Shown: positions 50,112 to 58,827, counted from the stretch's first letter. The stretch: DNA of 64,000 bases from Mycobacterium sp. (GCF_004298145.1 NZ_SCRH01000058.1:1-64000), one strand, 5' to 3'. Notes: generated from the sequence alone by a model not told the origin. Made by a program: numbers and translations.

Positions 50112-51656
50112 ATGGCGACCGACGACCTGGTGGTGGAAACCTGCTACGGCCCCGTCCGTGGCGTCGACGAGGGCCGCGTCAGGGTGTGGAAGGGCATTCG
50201 ATACGCGGCGGCCCCGGTGGGCGACCTACGTTTCCGGGCGCCGCAACCGCCCGAGCGCTGGACTGGTGTCGCCGACGCCACCGCGTTCGGACCCGCCTGC
50301 CCACAACCGGTATTTCCCAACATGCCACTGGATTTGGGTGCGCCGCAGGGCGAGGACTGCTTGCGACTCAACGTCTGGGCATCCTGTGACACCCGGCCCG
50401 GTGACGCCAAACCGGTGCTGGTCTGGCTGCACGGCGGTGCCTACGTCCTGGGGTCGAGCAGCCAGACCCTCTATGACGGCCGCAGGTTGGTCGGCCACGG
50501 CGATGTCGTCGTGGTGACGGTCAACTATCGGCTCGGGGTGCTCGGCTTCCTCGACCTGTCGTCGTTCGACACCGCGGGGCGACATTTCGACTCGAACGTC
50601 GGGCTGCGCGACGCGCTGGCGGCATTGGAGTGGGTGCGCGACAACGTCGCTACCTTCGGCGGCGATCCGCAACGGGTGACGCTGTTCGGTGAATCCGCCG
50701 GGGCGGGGATCGTCACCACGCTGCTGGCCAGCCCGGCGGCAACGGGCTTGTTCACCGGCGCGATCGCGCAGAGCTCGCCGGCCACCTCGGTGTACGACCG
50801 CGACCGTGCGCACCGGGTTGCCGAAGCCTTCCTTGACAAGCTGGGAATCGCCCCGTTCCAGTCGCAACGGCTGGTCGACATGCCGATGGCGGGGATACTG
50901 GCCGCCTCGCAAGAGGTGTTCGACGAAGTGCCGGTGCGCAATCCGGGAACGCTGGCGTTCGTGCCGATCGTCGACGGTGACGTGCTGGGCGACTATCCGG
51001 TCAAGCTGGCGCAAGGGGGCCGCACCCATCCGGTCCCGCTCATCATCGGCACCAACAAACACGAGGCGGCACTCTTCCGGCTGATGCGCTCGCCGCTGAT
51101 GCCGATCACCCCGAGCGCGATCACGTCGATGTTCAACCAGATCGCCGCCGAACAACCCGATTTGCAGTTGCCCACCCAGGACGAGATCGGCTCGGCATAT
51201 TCGCGGTTGCGGCGCAAGGCAAGGAGTTTGAGCATCGCGACCGACGTCGGCTTCCGGATGCCGTCGGTGTGGCTCGCGGAAGGGCACAGCCGCGTGGCGC
51301 CGGTGTACCTGTACCGATTCGATTACTCGACCCCGTTGTTGAAACTGCTGATGGTCAGGGCCGCGCATGCCACCGAATTGCCGTACGTCTGGGGCAATCT
51401 CGGTGCCCCCAAGGATCCCACGCTGAAGCTCGGTGGCACCAGAACCGCCAAGGCGGTATCCAAGAGGGTGCGTACCCGATGGATCAACTTCGCCGCGCAC
51501 GCCAAGCCCGCGGGCCCCGCCGGCGAGCCGGAATGGTCGCCGTACCGGGCGAACGATCGTGCCTGCCTGGTCATCGACAAAAATGACGCCCTCGCGCATG
51601 ACGTCGACGCGAACATCCGCGCCGCATGGGGCAGCGAGATGGTGAGCTTCCGCTAG
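50112..51656 (+). CDS. Type-B carboxylesterase (para-nitrobenzyl esterase family), intact
   Basis: A 514-residue carboxylesterase: oxyanion WLHGGAYVLG (His-Gly-Gly 107-109), nucleophile LFGESAGAG with Ser195, the acid in GTNKHEAALF (about 314-323) and the His in RAAHATELPYVWG (about 418-430). AGGAAG precedes the ATG. In Mtb this place holds Rv1104 and Rv1105, annotated as esterase fragments; here the frame is uninterrupted and near the usual family length. The stop overlaps the convergent 3beta-HSD gene by four bases. Confidence 0.9.
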   Translation: MATDDLVVETCYGPVRGVDEGRVRVWKGIRYAAAPVGDLRFRAPQPPERWTGVADATAFGPACPQPVFPNMPLDLGAPQGEDCLRLNVWASCDTRPGDAKPVLVWLHGGAYVLGSSSQTLYDGRRLVGHGDVVVVTVNYRLGVLGFLDLSSFDTAGRHFDSNVGLRDALAALEWVRDNVATFGGDPQRVTLFGESAGAGIVTTLLASPAATGLFTGAIAQSSPATSVYDRDRAHRVAEAFLDKLGIAPFQSQRLVDMPMAGILAASQEVFDEVPVRNPGTLAFVPIVDGDVLGDYPVKLAQGGRTHPVPLIIGTNKHEAALFRLMRSPLMPITPSAITSMFNQIAAEQPDLQLPTQDEIGSAYSRLRRKARSLSIATDVGFRMPSVWLAEGHSRVAPVYLYRFDYSTPLLKLLMVRAAHATELPYVWGNLGAPKDPTLKLGGTRTAKAVSKRVRTRWINFAAHAKPAGPAGEPEWSPYRANDRACLVIDKNDALAHDVDANIRAAWGSEMVSFR

Positions 51657-52765
51657 ACGGATGCCGTGGACGTCACCATTTCTCGCTTCATCTGCTCGAA
51701 CATGCCGACGTAGTACGGCAGGCATTCCGACAGCGCCTGCTCCGTAGTGAACAGGGGCCGATAACCAAGATCGCGAGACGCCTTGGCGATCGAGAAGAAG
51801 TTGTCCAGATACAGCCGCTCGACGGCGAGCGGCTCGAGCAGTGGCGCCGGTATCCCGAACCGGAAATGCAGCCGCTGCCAACCCGTCATCGCCGCGCGCA
51901 CAATCGGTCCGTTCACCCGGACCCGGGGCCAATTCTCGCCGCAGGCTTCGATCACCGGCCGGGCGAACTCGAACATGTTGATCGGCTCGGCGTCGTTGAC
52001 GAAATACGCCTGACCGGGTGCTGTGCCGCCCGGCGCCAGGTGCTGGGCCGCCAGGATGAAACCGTGAATCAGGTTGTGCACGTAGGAGTTGTCCAACCGG
52101 GCCGATTTCCGGCCGATCAACACCTTGACGTGACCGGCGATCACGCTTTCGAACAGCTTGCGGAACATCGTCTGGTCGCCCCGGCCCCAAATGCCGCTGG
52201 GCCGGATCGCACACGTCAGCAGGCCGGCCCCACCATTCGGGGAGTCGTTGTGGCCCAGTACGAATCGCTCGGCGATCACTTTGGTCTCGGTGTAGAGATC
52301 GTTGAACCGGCCGGTGTAGGGCAGCGTCTCGTCACCGCCGGCGATGTTCTGGCCGCCCATCACGACGCTGTTCGACGAGGTGTAGACGAAGCGCTGTACC
52401 CCGGCCGCCTGCCCGGCGCGGACCAGGTTCTCGGTGCCCCCGACGTTGACCGCGAAGCTGCGCTGCCGGTACTCCTCGGTCACCGACGCGCCACCCATCA
52501 GGTCGATGATCGCGGCGGTGTGGAAGACCGTGTCGATGCCCTCGACCGCTTGGGCGCACACGGCCGCGTCGGTGACGTCCCCCTGCAGCACCTCCAGCTG
52601 CGGATGCTGCGGCAGCGGAGACGGGACGCGGTCGAACGAGCGGACCCGATACCCGCGGTCGAGCAGGGTGGTCACCAGGTTGGCGCCGACGAATCCGGAA
52701 CCCCCGGTGACCAGGACGCGGCCGAGTTCAACCGTCAGTGATGCATCACCCATGCGTGAAATCAT
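51653..52765 (-). CDS. hsd: 3-beta-hydroxysteroid dehydrogenase/cholesterol dehydrogenase (Rv1106c orthologue)
   Basis: A 370-residue extended short-chain dehydrogenase oxidising cholesterol's 3-hydroxyl with isomerisation to cholest-4-en-3-one, using NAD. The nucleotide motif is VTGGSGFVGANL (about 19-30), the catalytic YTETK (Tyr-x3-Lys) is near 156-160, with SSNSVV before it. The length equals Mtb Rv1106c. Two starts are possible, 52765 (MISRMGDAS) and 52753 (MGDAS); neither has a clear ribosome site. A perfect KstR operator pattern lies just upstream, indicating control by the cholesterol-responsive repressor. Confidence 0.92.
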   Translation of the reverse strand: MISRMGDASLTVELGRVLVTGGSGFVGANLVTTLLDRGYRVRSFDRVPSPLPQHPQLEVLQGDVTDAAVCAQAVEGIDTVFHTAAIIDLMGGASVTEEYRQRSFAVNVGGTENLVRAGQAAGVQRFVYTSSNSVVMGGQNIAGGDETLPYTGRFNDLYTETKVIAERFVLGHNDSPNGGAGLLTCAIRPSGIWGRGDQTMFRKLFESVIAGHVKVLIGRKSARLDNSYVHNLIHGFILAAQHLAPGGTAPGQAYFVNDAEPINMFEFARPVIEACGENWPRVRVNGPIVRAAMTGWQRLHFRFGIPAPLLEPLAVERLYLDNFFSIAKASRDLGYRPLFTTEQALSECLPYYVGMFEQMKREMVTSTASV

Positions 52766-52768
52766 AAC

Positions 52769-52782
52769 TGAAACGTGTTCCA
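52769..52782 (-). promoter_or_regulatory. KstR operator upstream of hsd
   Basis: On the minus strand the site reads TGGAACACGTTTCA, a full match to the KstR consensus TnnAACnnGTTnnA. It lies 3 bases before the upstream ATG (16 before the downstream one) in the 61-base gap after xseB. The 16-base stretch CTGGAACACGTTTCAG is nearly palindromic. Confidence 0.75.
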
Positions 52783-52826
52783 GTTTGGAAAAAATCCTTC
52801 AACTGAGCCCTCCGATACGACGCGAT

Positions 52827-53096
52827 TCAGGCGTTCTCGACGTCGCCCGCCGCGAGCGCATCCTCGATCCGCTTGCGTGCGCCAGCTAAGTGTTCTTCGC
52901 AGCGTTTAGCGAGCTGTTCGCCTCTTTCCCATAGCTGCAGCGACGCATCCAGGTCCAACCCGCCCTGCTCCAGCAGGCGCACGACCTCGATCAGTTCGTC
53001 GCGGCACGCTTCATAGCCCAGGTGACTAATAGGTGTAATGGATTCGGTCTCCTCCGGGCTGGCCGAGCTGCCCCCGCCGTCGTTTTTACGCGCCAT
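52827..53096 (-). CDS. xseB: Exodeoxyribonuclease VII small subunit XseB
   Basis: An 89-residue helical subunit (ISHLGYEACRDELIEVVRLLEQGGLDLDASLQLWERGEQL, then CEEHLAGARKRIEDA), the conserved XseB core after a 20-residue low-complexity start. Several copies bind one XseA to form the single-strand nuclease. Its start lies within the 3' end of xseA (11-base overlap), so translation is probably coupled. Confidence 0.94.
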   Translation of the reverse strand: MARKNDGGGSSASPEETESITPISHLGYEACRDELIEVVRLLEQGGLDLDASLQLWERGEQLAKRCEEHLAGARKRIEDALAAGDVENA

Positions 53097-54333
53097 CGGC
53101 CGGTCCTTCGCTGAGCGCGGCCACGGCGCCGTCGGCCACCCGCACCCGCAACCGGGTGCCCGCCGGCGCGTCGTCGACCGAACGCATCACCTGGCTCTCG
53201 GCGGGGCCGACCGTTTGCACGACCGCGTAGCCCCGCGCCAGTGTGGCCGCCGGCCCCAACGTCGCCAGCCGCGCGCTCAGGTGGCCGATCCGTTCGGTTT
53301 CGGTGGCGGCCAGCCGAGTGACGTCGCGGCGAATCGCCGATCGCGCGCGGTGAATCTCCTCGGCGCGCGCCGTCAACGCCGTCAGCGGCTCGGCCAGCAC
53401 CGGGCGGCTGCGTATCTGGGAAAGCGCCCGTTGTTCGCGAGATACCCAGTTGCGCAGCGCCTGCGCGCTGCGCCGGCGCAGGTCGTCGATCAGCCGCTGC
53501 TCGGCCGCGGTATCGGGAACCACCTTCTTGGCCGCGTCGGTGGGGGTGGCCGCACGCAAATCGGCGACCAGATCGCACAGCGGGTTGTCGGGTTCGTGAC
53601 CGACCGCGCTGATCACCGGGGTGCGGCACGCCGCGATCGCGCGGCACAGTGTCTCGTCGGAGAACGGCAACAGGTCCTCGACGCTGCCCCCGCCACGGGC
53701 GAGGACGATGACGTCGACGTCGGCGTCGCGATCGAGCTCACGTAGCGCGTCGACGATCTGCGCAACCGCGCCCGGCCCCTGGACCGCCGTATTGCGCACC
53801 GCGAAACGCGCCGCGGGCCAGCGACCGGCCGCCACGGTTGTCACGTCGCGTTCGGCCGCGCTGGCCCGGCCGGTGATCAGGCCGATCATGTTGGGCAGGA
53901 AGGGGATTGGTCGCTTGAGTCGGAGATCGAAAAGCCCTTCGGCGTCCAACAGCCTGCGCAGCCGATCGATGCGTGCCAGCAGTTCACCGACCCCCACCGC
54001 CCGAATCTCGCTGAGCCGCAACGAAAATGTGCCGCGGCCCGTGTAAAACGATGGCTTGCCGCGCACCACCACCTGCGTACCCTCGGCCAGCTGCACCGGC
54101 GCGTTCAGTACCAAATCGCGCGGGCACGTCACGGTCAGCGACATGTCGGCCGCCGGATCGCGCAGCACCATGAACACCGTTTTGGCGTCGGGCCGCATCG
54201 AGACCTGGGCGAGTTGACCCTCCACCCAGACGGTGCCCAGTTTGTCGATCCAGCCCGCGACCCGGATTGCCACCGCGCGCACCGGAAAAGGGTTCTCGGC
54301 GGAGTTCGGTTCGGAAGTAGCGGCTCGGGTCAC
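53086..54333 (-). CDS. xseA: Exodeoxyribonuclease VII large subunit XseA
   Basis: A 415-residue protein: an N-terminal OB fold (about 18-115, VWVEGQLAQVSMRPDAKTVFM) and the nuclease domain with PNMIGLITGRASAAERD, VIVLARGGGSVEDLLPF (about 217-233), SAVGHEPDNPLCDLVADLRAATPT, and the long coiled coil to about 370. It degrades single-stranded DNA into oligonucleotides in repair. Its ATG overlaps the stop of the upstream gene by four bases and its end overlaps xseB, forming a tight Rv1109c-xseA-xseB unit. Confidence 0.94.
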   Translation of the reverse strand: MTRAATSEPNSAENPFPVRAVAIRVAGWIDKLGTVWVEGQLAQVSMRPDAKTVFMVLRDPAADMSLTVTCPRDLVLNAPVQLAEGTQVVVRGKPSFYTGRGTFSLRLSEIRAVGVGELLARIDRLRRLLDAEGLFDLRLKRPIPFLPNMIGLITGRASAAERDVTTVAAGRWPAARFAVRNTAVQGPGAVAQIVDALRELDRDADVDVIVLARGGGSVEDLLPFSDETLCRAIAACRTPVISAVGHEPDNPLCDLVADLRAATPTDAAKKVVPDTAAEQRLIDDLRRRSAQALRNWVSREQRALSQIRSRPVLAEPLTALTARAEEIHRARSAIRRDVTRLAATETERIGHLSARLATLGPAATLARGYAVVQTVGPAESQVMRSVDDAPAGTRLRVRVADGAVAALSEGPADGA

Positions 54334-54929
54334 TTCGCGTTCGCGCGGGTGATCCTGTTGGCGAGCAGCGTCTGGAACGGCGCGCGGCCCTTGGTCGCCT
54401 GCTCGTAGGCCAGCAGGGCTTCGAGTTCGTCCACGCTCAGCGATTGCAGACGGGCCCGCAGCTGGGCCAGCGTCAGCACCGCGTAGTCCAGTTCGCTGGC
54501 CACCGCCGGCTGGGATACCGATGCATTGGCCGCCGGCTTTTTGGATGGGCGGGCGGGTTTGGTCAGTGCGCTGGCGTCTTCGTGCGCGTCGGCCACCGAG
54601 TACAGCGCGAACCGTCCCTCGGCCCTGCGCTCGCCCTCGCTGCTGTCGGGCAGAGCGGCGTAAGCCCCGTCGATGCCGTCATCCACGTCCTCGTCGAAGG
54701 TCGCCCATTCCGGCTGCTCGTCCTTGGGCGGGAAAATCGACTCGAGGGTGCTGTCCCCCTTGATCACCAGCTCGGCGAGGTTCTGCTGGAAGCGCATCAC
54801 GATGTGCGCCGCCTGACTGGCCAGTGTCATCGGGTACATCAGGATGGTTTTCGGCAGCCTGACGGTCTCCTCAACGGCGACTGTCGCCGCGCCGACCAGC
54901 AGCCGAACCCCATACGGTGCAGTAGCCAT
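54330..54929 (-). CDS. Lipid droplet-associated-type protein (Rv1109c orthologue)
   Basis: A 199-residue protein. An amphipathic or hydrophobic N-terminal part (YGVRLLVGAATVAVEETVRLPKTILMYPMTLASQAAHIVMRFQQN, about 6-50) could lie on membranes or lipid bodies. The middle is acidic (FDEDVDDGIDGAY), followed by Lys/Pro-rich linkers and a C-terminal helical domain with LDYAVLTLAQLRARLQSLSVDELEALLAYE that resembles the SAP/heme-binding-like helix hairpin of related proteins. Mycobacterial orthologues are annotated as lipid droplet-associated. It is first in the operon with xseA and xseB. Confidence 0.82.
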   Translation of the reverse strand: MATAPYGVRLLVGAATVAVEETVRLPKTILMYPMTLASQAAHIVMRFQQNLAELVIKGDSTLESIFPPKDEQPEWATFDEDVDDGIDGAYAALPDSSEGERRAEGRFALYSVADAHEDASALTKPARPSKKPAANASVSQPAVASELDYAVLTLAQLRARLQSLSVDELEALLAYEQATKGRAPFQTLLANRITRANAK

Positions 54930-55018
54930 GGGTCCAAGATTGCCTTAAGCGGCGGCTAACTCCAAGCCCGTCGGTGCGAGCTGGCAGCCCCGTGTCGGCA
55001 GAACGTACCCTGGAGGAC

Positions 55019-56017
55019 ATGCCTTCGACTGTCGACATGGGGATTCCTGGCGCATCCGGCTCGGTAGCCGTCCCCCCGACGCGCAAACGCGTGCTCCTGG
55101 CCGAGCCGCGCGGTTACTGCGCGGGCGTGGACAGGGCCGTGGAGACCGTGGAGCGCGCGTTGGAAAAGCACGGACCGCCGGTCTATGTGCGTCACGAGAT
55201 CGTGCACAACCGGCACGTGGTCAGCACGCTGGAAAAGGCCGGTGCGGTGTTCGTCAAGGAGACCGACGAGGTGCCCGAAGGCGCCATCGTGGTGTTCTCC
55301 GCGCACGGTGTCGCACCCTCGGTGCACGCAGCGGCCGCCGACCGTAATCTGCGCACCATCGACGCCACCTGCCCCCTGGTGACCAAGGTGCACAACGAGG
55401 CTCGACGATTCGCCCGCAACGACTACGACATCCTGCTCATCGGCCACGAGGGCCACGAGGAGGTCGTCGGCACCGCCGGGGAGGCGCCCGACCATGTGCA
55501 GCTGGTCGACGGCGTCGCCGCCGTGGACCACGTGACGGTCCGCGACGAGGACAAGGTGGTGTGGCTTTCGCAGACCACGTTGTCCGTCGATGAGACGATG
55601 GAAATCGTCGAGCGGCTGCGGCAACGATTCCCGAAGCTGCAGGATCCACCCAGCGACGACATCTGCTATGCGACCCAGAACCGGCAGGTCGCGGTCAAGG
55701 CGATGGCGCCGGAGTGCGAGCTGGTGATCGTCGTCGGGTCCCGCAATTCGTCGAATTCGGTGCGGCTGGTCGAAGTGGCGCTGGGTGGCGGGGCCGCCGC
55801 CGCCCACCTGGTCGATTGGGCCGACGACATCGACCCGACATGGCTTGACGGCGTCACCACGGTGGGTGTCACGTCCGGGGCGTCGGTTCCCGAGGTCTTG
55901 GTGCAAGGCGTGCTGGAGCGGCTCGCCGAGTGCGGCTTCGAGATGGTGCAACCGGTCACTACGGCGCAGGAGACCCTCGTGTTCGCGCTGCCGCGCGAGA
56001 TCCGGTCAGCTCGCTGA
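55019..56017 (+). CDS. ispH: 4-hydroxy-3-methylbut-2-enyl diphosphate reductase IspH (LytB)
   Basis: A 332-residue iron-sulfur enzyme, last step of the MEP pathway giving IPP and DMAPP. The three cluster cysteines are in PRGYCAGVDRAV (about residue 34), IDATCPLVTKVH (about 118) and DDICYATQNRQ (about 217). HEIVHNRHVV and SAHGVAPSVH supply the substrate histidines, and VGSRNSSNSVRLVE is conserved. TGGAGG precedes the ATG. It corresponds to lytB2/ispH (Rv1110). It is divergent from the Rv1109c-xseAB unit. Confidence 0.96.
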   Translation: MPSTVDMGIPGASGSVAVPPTRKRVLLAEPRGYCAGVDRAVETVERALEKHGPPVYVRHEIVHNRHVVSTLEKAGAVFVKETDEVPEGAIVVFSAHGVAPSVHAAAADRNLRTIDATCPLVTKVHNEARRFARNDYDILLIGHEGHEEVVGTAGEAPDHVQLVDGVAAVDHVTVRDEDKVVWLSQTTLSVDETMEIVERLRQRFPKLQDPPSDDICYATQNRQVAVKAMAPECELVIVVGSRNSSNSVRLVEVALGGGAAAAHLVDWADDIDPTWLDGVTTVGVTSGASVPEVLVQGVLERLAECGFEMVQPVTTAQETLVFALPREIRSAR

Positions 56018-56022
56018 GCTCC

Positions 56023-57210
56023 TCAGACGTCGTATTCCCAGGATTCCGCCGGGGGCCGTCCGTGCGCGCGTCCCGGTGTGCGTGAGCGACTCCGGCGCTC
56101 GGAGTGCGGCTCGCGCGGCTGGTCCTGGGTGCCGCCGCCGCGGTAACGGACCTGGGGGATGGGGTGATGCGTCCCATTGTTCCCGGTCGATGGCGGCCGC
56201 CGGCGCCGCGGCTCGTAGGGCTCGCGGCTGTCGTAGCGGTTTTCGGAGCGGCCCGAGTTCTCGGGCCCGCTCGGGGGGTCGTACCTGTCGCCGAAGGACT
56301 CAAAGCCGTCGAAACGGCTGCTGCGCGGCGCGGGCCGGTCGTACGGCCGCTCGTAGGGATTGCGGCGGGCGCGTGGCTCGCGGCGCGGCTCCCGCGGCTC
56401 CGGGTCGCCCTCCGGCCTGGGCCGGCGGCGTGACCGGCGGGGTGGTTCCGCGGCGTCGTATTCGCGCGACGACGTCGGGTTTCGGCGGCTGCTGCTGCGC
56501 CGTGGCCGCTCGGGCCGCTCGGGCGATTCGTCGTCCAGGGGCGGTCGCGCGTGCCGGGAGCTGCGCGTGGATCGCGTGGACGAGCGACCGTCACGCGCCG
56601 TTCGGCGGGCCCTCGCCGACGAGCCCGACGTCCGCCCGCGGCGCCCCTCGGGGGCCTCGTCGGTGTCGTCGGCGTCGGCGTCGGGCTGCAGCGCCGACTG
56701 CAGTTTGGCGCCGATGTTGCTGAAGAAGGACTTGACGTCGACGCTGGTGGCACCGGCGGAGGTGCCCGCCGTGGTGGCGCCCTTGGCGCTTCCGAAATAC
56801 CAGCGGACCAGTCCGATCGCCAGCACGGCGCCGGCGGTGCCCAGCATCAGCGGGAAGCGCTCGATCAGCGGATAGCCGCAGCTGATCAGCAGGTCTTTGA
56901 GGCGGCCGATTTTGGCGTCGTGGAACAGCCAGTAGGCGCCGGGCACCGCGCAGAAAAGGATCAGTGGCGGCTGGATGATCGTGGTGAAGATGCCGTCCTG
57001 GCGCACCGCGAGCACCGCCGCCACGCAACCCGCTATATAGAAGCCCGCGAAGACGTGGGTCAGTTCCTTGTGACCAGCGTCGATTCCGTAGCCGATGGCT
57101 GTCGCGGTGACGGCGATGAGCAGGGCTGCGTACCAGGGGGCGCCTGGGATGTTTGGGTGGATCGAACGGTGGGCACTGTCCACCGTCGCACTGGCCCGCT
57201 GTGCTGACAC
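56023..57210 (-). CDS. DUF6542-type membrane protein with Arg/Pro-rich tail (Rv1111c orthologue)
   Basis: About 395 residues. Four hydrophobic segments lie in the N-terminal 145 residues (HPNIPGAPWYAALLIAVTATAIGYG; THVFAGFYIAGCVAAVLAV; TTIIQPPLILFCAVPGAYWLF; FPLMLGTAGAVLAIGLVRW). A 230-residue, highly charged Arg/Ser/Pro/Glu-rich tail follows and is probably disordered. I use the GTG (VSAQRASATV) because a TACGGT box ends six bases before it; an upstream TTG would overlap that box. It ends five bases from the convergent ispH stop. The function is unknown. Confidence 0.8.
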   Translation of the reverse strand: MSAQRASATVDSAHRSIHPNIPGAPWYAALLIAVTATAIGYGIDAGHKELTHVFAGFYIAGCVAAVLAVRQDGIFTTIIQPPLILFCAVPGAYWLFHDAKIGRLKDLLISCGYPLIERFPLMLGTAGAVLAIGLVRWYFGSAKGATTAGTSAGATSVDVKSFFSNIGAKLQSALQPDADADDTDEAPEGRRGRTSGSSARARRTARDGRSSTRSTRSSRHARPPLDDESPERPERPRRSSSRRNPTSSREYDAAEPPRRSRRRPRPEGDPEPREPRREPRARRNPYERPYDRPAPRSSRFDGFESFGDRYDPPSGPENSGRSENRYDSREPYEPRRRRPPSTGNNGTHHPIPQVRYRGGGTQDQPREPHSERRSRSRTPGRAHGRPPAESWEYDV

Positions 57211-57216
57211 ATGTAG

Positions 57217-57222
57217 ACCGTA
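57217..57222 (-). promoter_or_regulatory. -10 element (TACGGT) of a probable leaderless transcript
   Basis: On the minus strand TACGGT ends six bases before the GTG at 57210. Confidence 0.45.
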
Positions 57223-57336
57223 CCGGGAATGGGCCAAAAGGCCCGTAAATACCTCCCAGGGGTCGCTTGGCGTGCCCCGTTCTCGCGCACGATCGCTCGC
57301 GCGATGGTCCCGATCGTCCGGCGCCGCCGTGACCCC

Positions 57337-57342
57337 TAGACT
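57337..57342 (+). promoter_or_regulatory. -10 element (TAGACT) of a probable leaderless ychF transcript
   Basis: TAGACT ends nine bases before the GTG at 57352; spacing is slightly long for a leaderless start. Confidence 0.35.
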
Positions 57343-57351
57343 TGGCTCCCT

Positions 57352-58425
57352 GTGAGCCTGAGCCTCGGAATAGTCGGCCTGCCGAACGTCGGCAAGTCGA
57401 CCTTGTTCAACGCGCTGACCCGGAACAACGTGGTGGCGGCCAACTATCCGTTCGCGACGATCGAACCCAACGAGGGCGTCGTTCCGCTACCCGATCCGCG
57501 GCTGGACAAGCTGGCGGAGATGTTCGGTTCCGAGAAGATCGTGCCGGCGCCGGTCACGTTCGTCGACATCGCCGGAATCGTCAAGGGCGCCTCCGAGGGC
57601 GCCGGGCTGGGCAACAAGTTCCTGGCCAACATCCGCGAGTGTGACGCGATCTGCCAGGTGGTGCGGGTGTTCACCGACGACGACGTCGTGCACGTCGACG
57701 GCAAGGTCGATCCGAGCTCCGACATCGAGGTGATCGAGACCGAGCTGATCCTCGCTGACATGCAGACCCTGGAGAAGGCCGTACCGCGGCTGGAGAAGGA
57801 AGCCCGCAACAACAAGGAGCGCAAGCCCGTGCATGAGGCGGCCGTCGCCGCGCAGGCGGTGCTGGACTCGGGTAAGACGCTGTTCGCGGCCGGTGTCGAC
57901 GCGGCATTGCTGCGCGAGCTGAATCTGATGACCACCAAGCCTTTTCTGTACGTGTTCAACGCCGACGAGTCCGTGCTGACCGACGATGCCCGGAAGGCCG
58001 AGCTGTGCGCGCTGGTCGCACCCGCCGACGCGGTGTTCCTGGACGCGAAGATCGAGGCTGAGCTGCAAGAGCTGGACGACGAGTCGGCCGCCGAACTTTT
58101 AGAGTCCATCGGGCAAACCGAGCGTGGACTGGATGCGTTGGCGCGGGCTGGTTTTCACACCCTCAAGTTGCAGACCTACCTGACGGCGGGCCCAAAAGAG
58201 GCGCGCGCGTGGGTGATTCACCGGGGCGATACCGCGCCCAAGGCCGCCGGGGTGATCCACACCGACTTCGAAAAGGGTTTCATCAAGGCCGAAATCGTCT
58301 CCTTTGACGACCTGGTCGCCGCGGGGTCGATGGCGGCGGCCAAGGCAGCCGGCAAGGTCCGCATGGAAGGCAAGGACTACGTCATGACCGACGGTGACGT
58401 GGTGGAGTTCCGGTTCAACGTCTAG
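57352..58425 (+). CDS. ychF: Ribosome-associated ATPase/GTPase YchF (OLA1 family)
   Basis: A 357-residue Obg-superfamily P-loop protein. G1 is GLPNVGKST (9-17), G3 is VDIAGIVKGASEGAGLGN (about 72-89), and the G4-like segment FNADE replaces NKxD, which gives the family its ATP preference. The TGS domain is at the C-terminus (about 275-357, KLQTYLTAG, ending DVVEFRFNV). It associates with ribosomes and stress responses. The GTG start follows a TAGACT box. Part of its 3' end recurs about 1.1 kb downstream after vapBC. Confidence 0.95.
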   Translation: MSLSLGIVGLPNVGKSTLFNALTRNNVVAANYPFATIEPNEGVVPLPDPRLDKLAEMFGSEKIVPAPVTFVDIAGIVKGASEGAGLGNKFLANIRECDAICQVVRVFTDDDVVHVDGKVDPSSDIEVIETELILADMQTLEKAVPRLEKEARNNKERKPVHEAAVAAQAVLDSGKTLFAAGVDAALLRELNLMTTKPFLYVFNADESVLTDDARKAELCALVAPADAVFLDAKIEAELQELDDESAAELLESIGQTERGLDALARAGFHTLKLQTYLTAGPKEARAWVIHRGDTAPKAAGVIHTDFEKGFIKAEIVSFDDLVAAGSMAAAKAAGKVRMEGKDYVMTDGDVVEFRFNV

Positions 58426-58436
58426 GGGTAGCCGGC
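58396..58436 (+). repeat. Direct repeat, copy A (ychF 3' end)
   Basis: The last codons of ychF through TAG and the following GGGGTAGCCGGC. A diverged copy lies at 59486-59524, downstream of vapBC. Confidence 0.6.
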
Positions 58437-58560
58437 TACGTCGAGCGTGGCGGATGTGCACGCGATCGGCGCCCTGGATTCCAGCGGTGGCTGGAACGAA
58501 TGCGGACGGGTCATCAGCTCATCGTGTTGCTCGTAAAGCAGGTCGACGCTGACGGTGTGA

Positions 58561-58589
58561 ATGGGATTTCATTGGTAGGCTATTCCCAT
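58561..58589 (+). promoter_or_regulatory. vapBC promoter with flanking inverted repeat (candidate VapB operator)
   Basis: A -10 box TAGGCT (58576-58581) ends six bases before the vapB ATG. It is bracketed by ATGGGA (58561-58566) and TCCCAT (58584-58589), a six-base inverted pair that overlaps the start codon. Binding by the AbrB-type antitoxin is inferred. Confidence 0.45.
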
Positions 58590-58827
58590 GGAGGCTGTCA
58601 TTGATTCCGGTGGCCGTATCGTCCTGCCTAAGCAACTGCGCGACGCGCTGGGGCTGACTCCTGGCGCGAAGGTCGACATCTCGGCATATGGGGGCGGATT
58701 GCAGATCACCCCCGGTGGCAGAACTGCTCGGATTGAGCGGGATGCAAACGGGCGCTTGGTAGCTCGCGCAGACACCGAAATCACCGACGAGATGATGTTC
58801 GCTCTGATCGACTCAGGGCGACGTTGA
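58588..58827 (+). CDS. AbrB/SpoVT-type antitoxin (VapB)
   Basis: A 79-residue swapped-hairpin AbrB-type DNA-binding antitoxin: IDSGGRIVLPKQLRDALGLTPGAKVDI (residues 6-32) is the classic domain. The C-terminal region (GRLVARADTEITDEMMFALIDSGR) should wrap the toxin. It probably starts as a leaderless mRNA. Its TGA overlaps the toxin's TTG by four bases. Mtb has vapBC32 at this place after ychF, but I cannot confirm they are the same pair. Confidence 0.9.
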   Translation: MEAVIDSGGRIVLPKQLRDALGLTPGAKVDISAYGGGLQITPGGRTARIERDANGRLVARADTEITDEMMFALIDSGRR

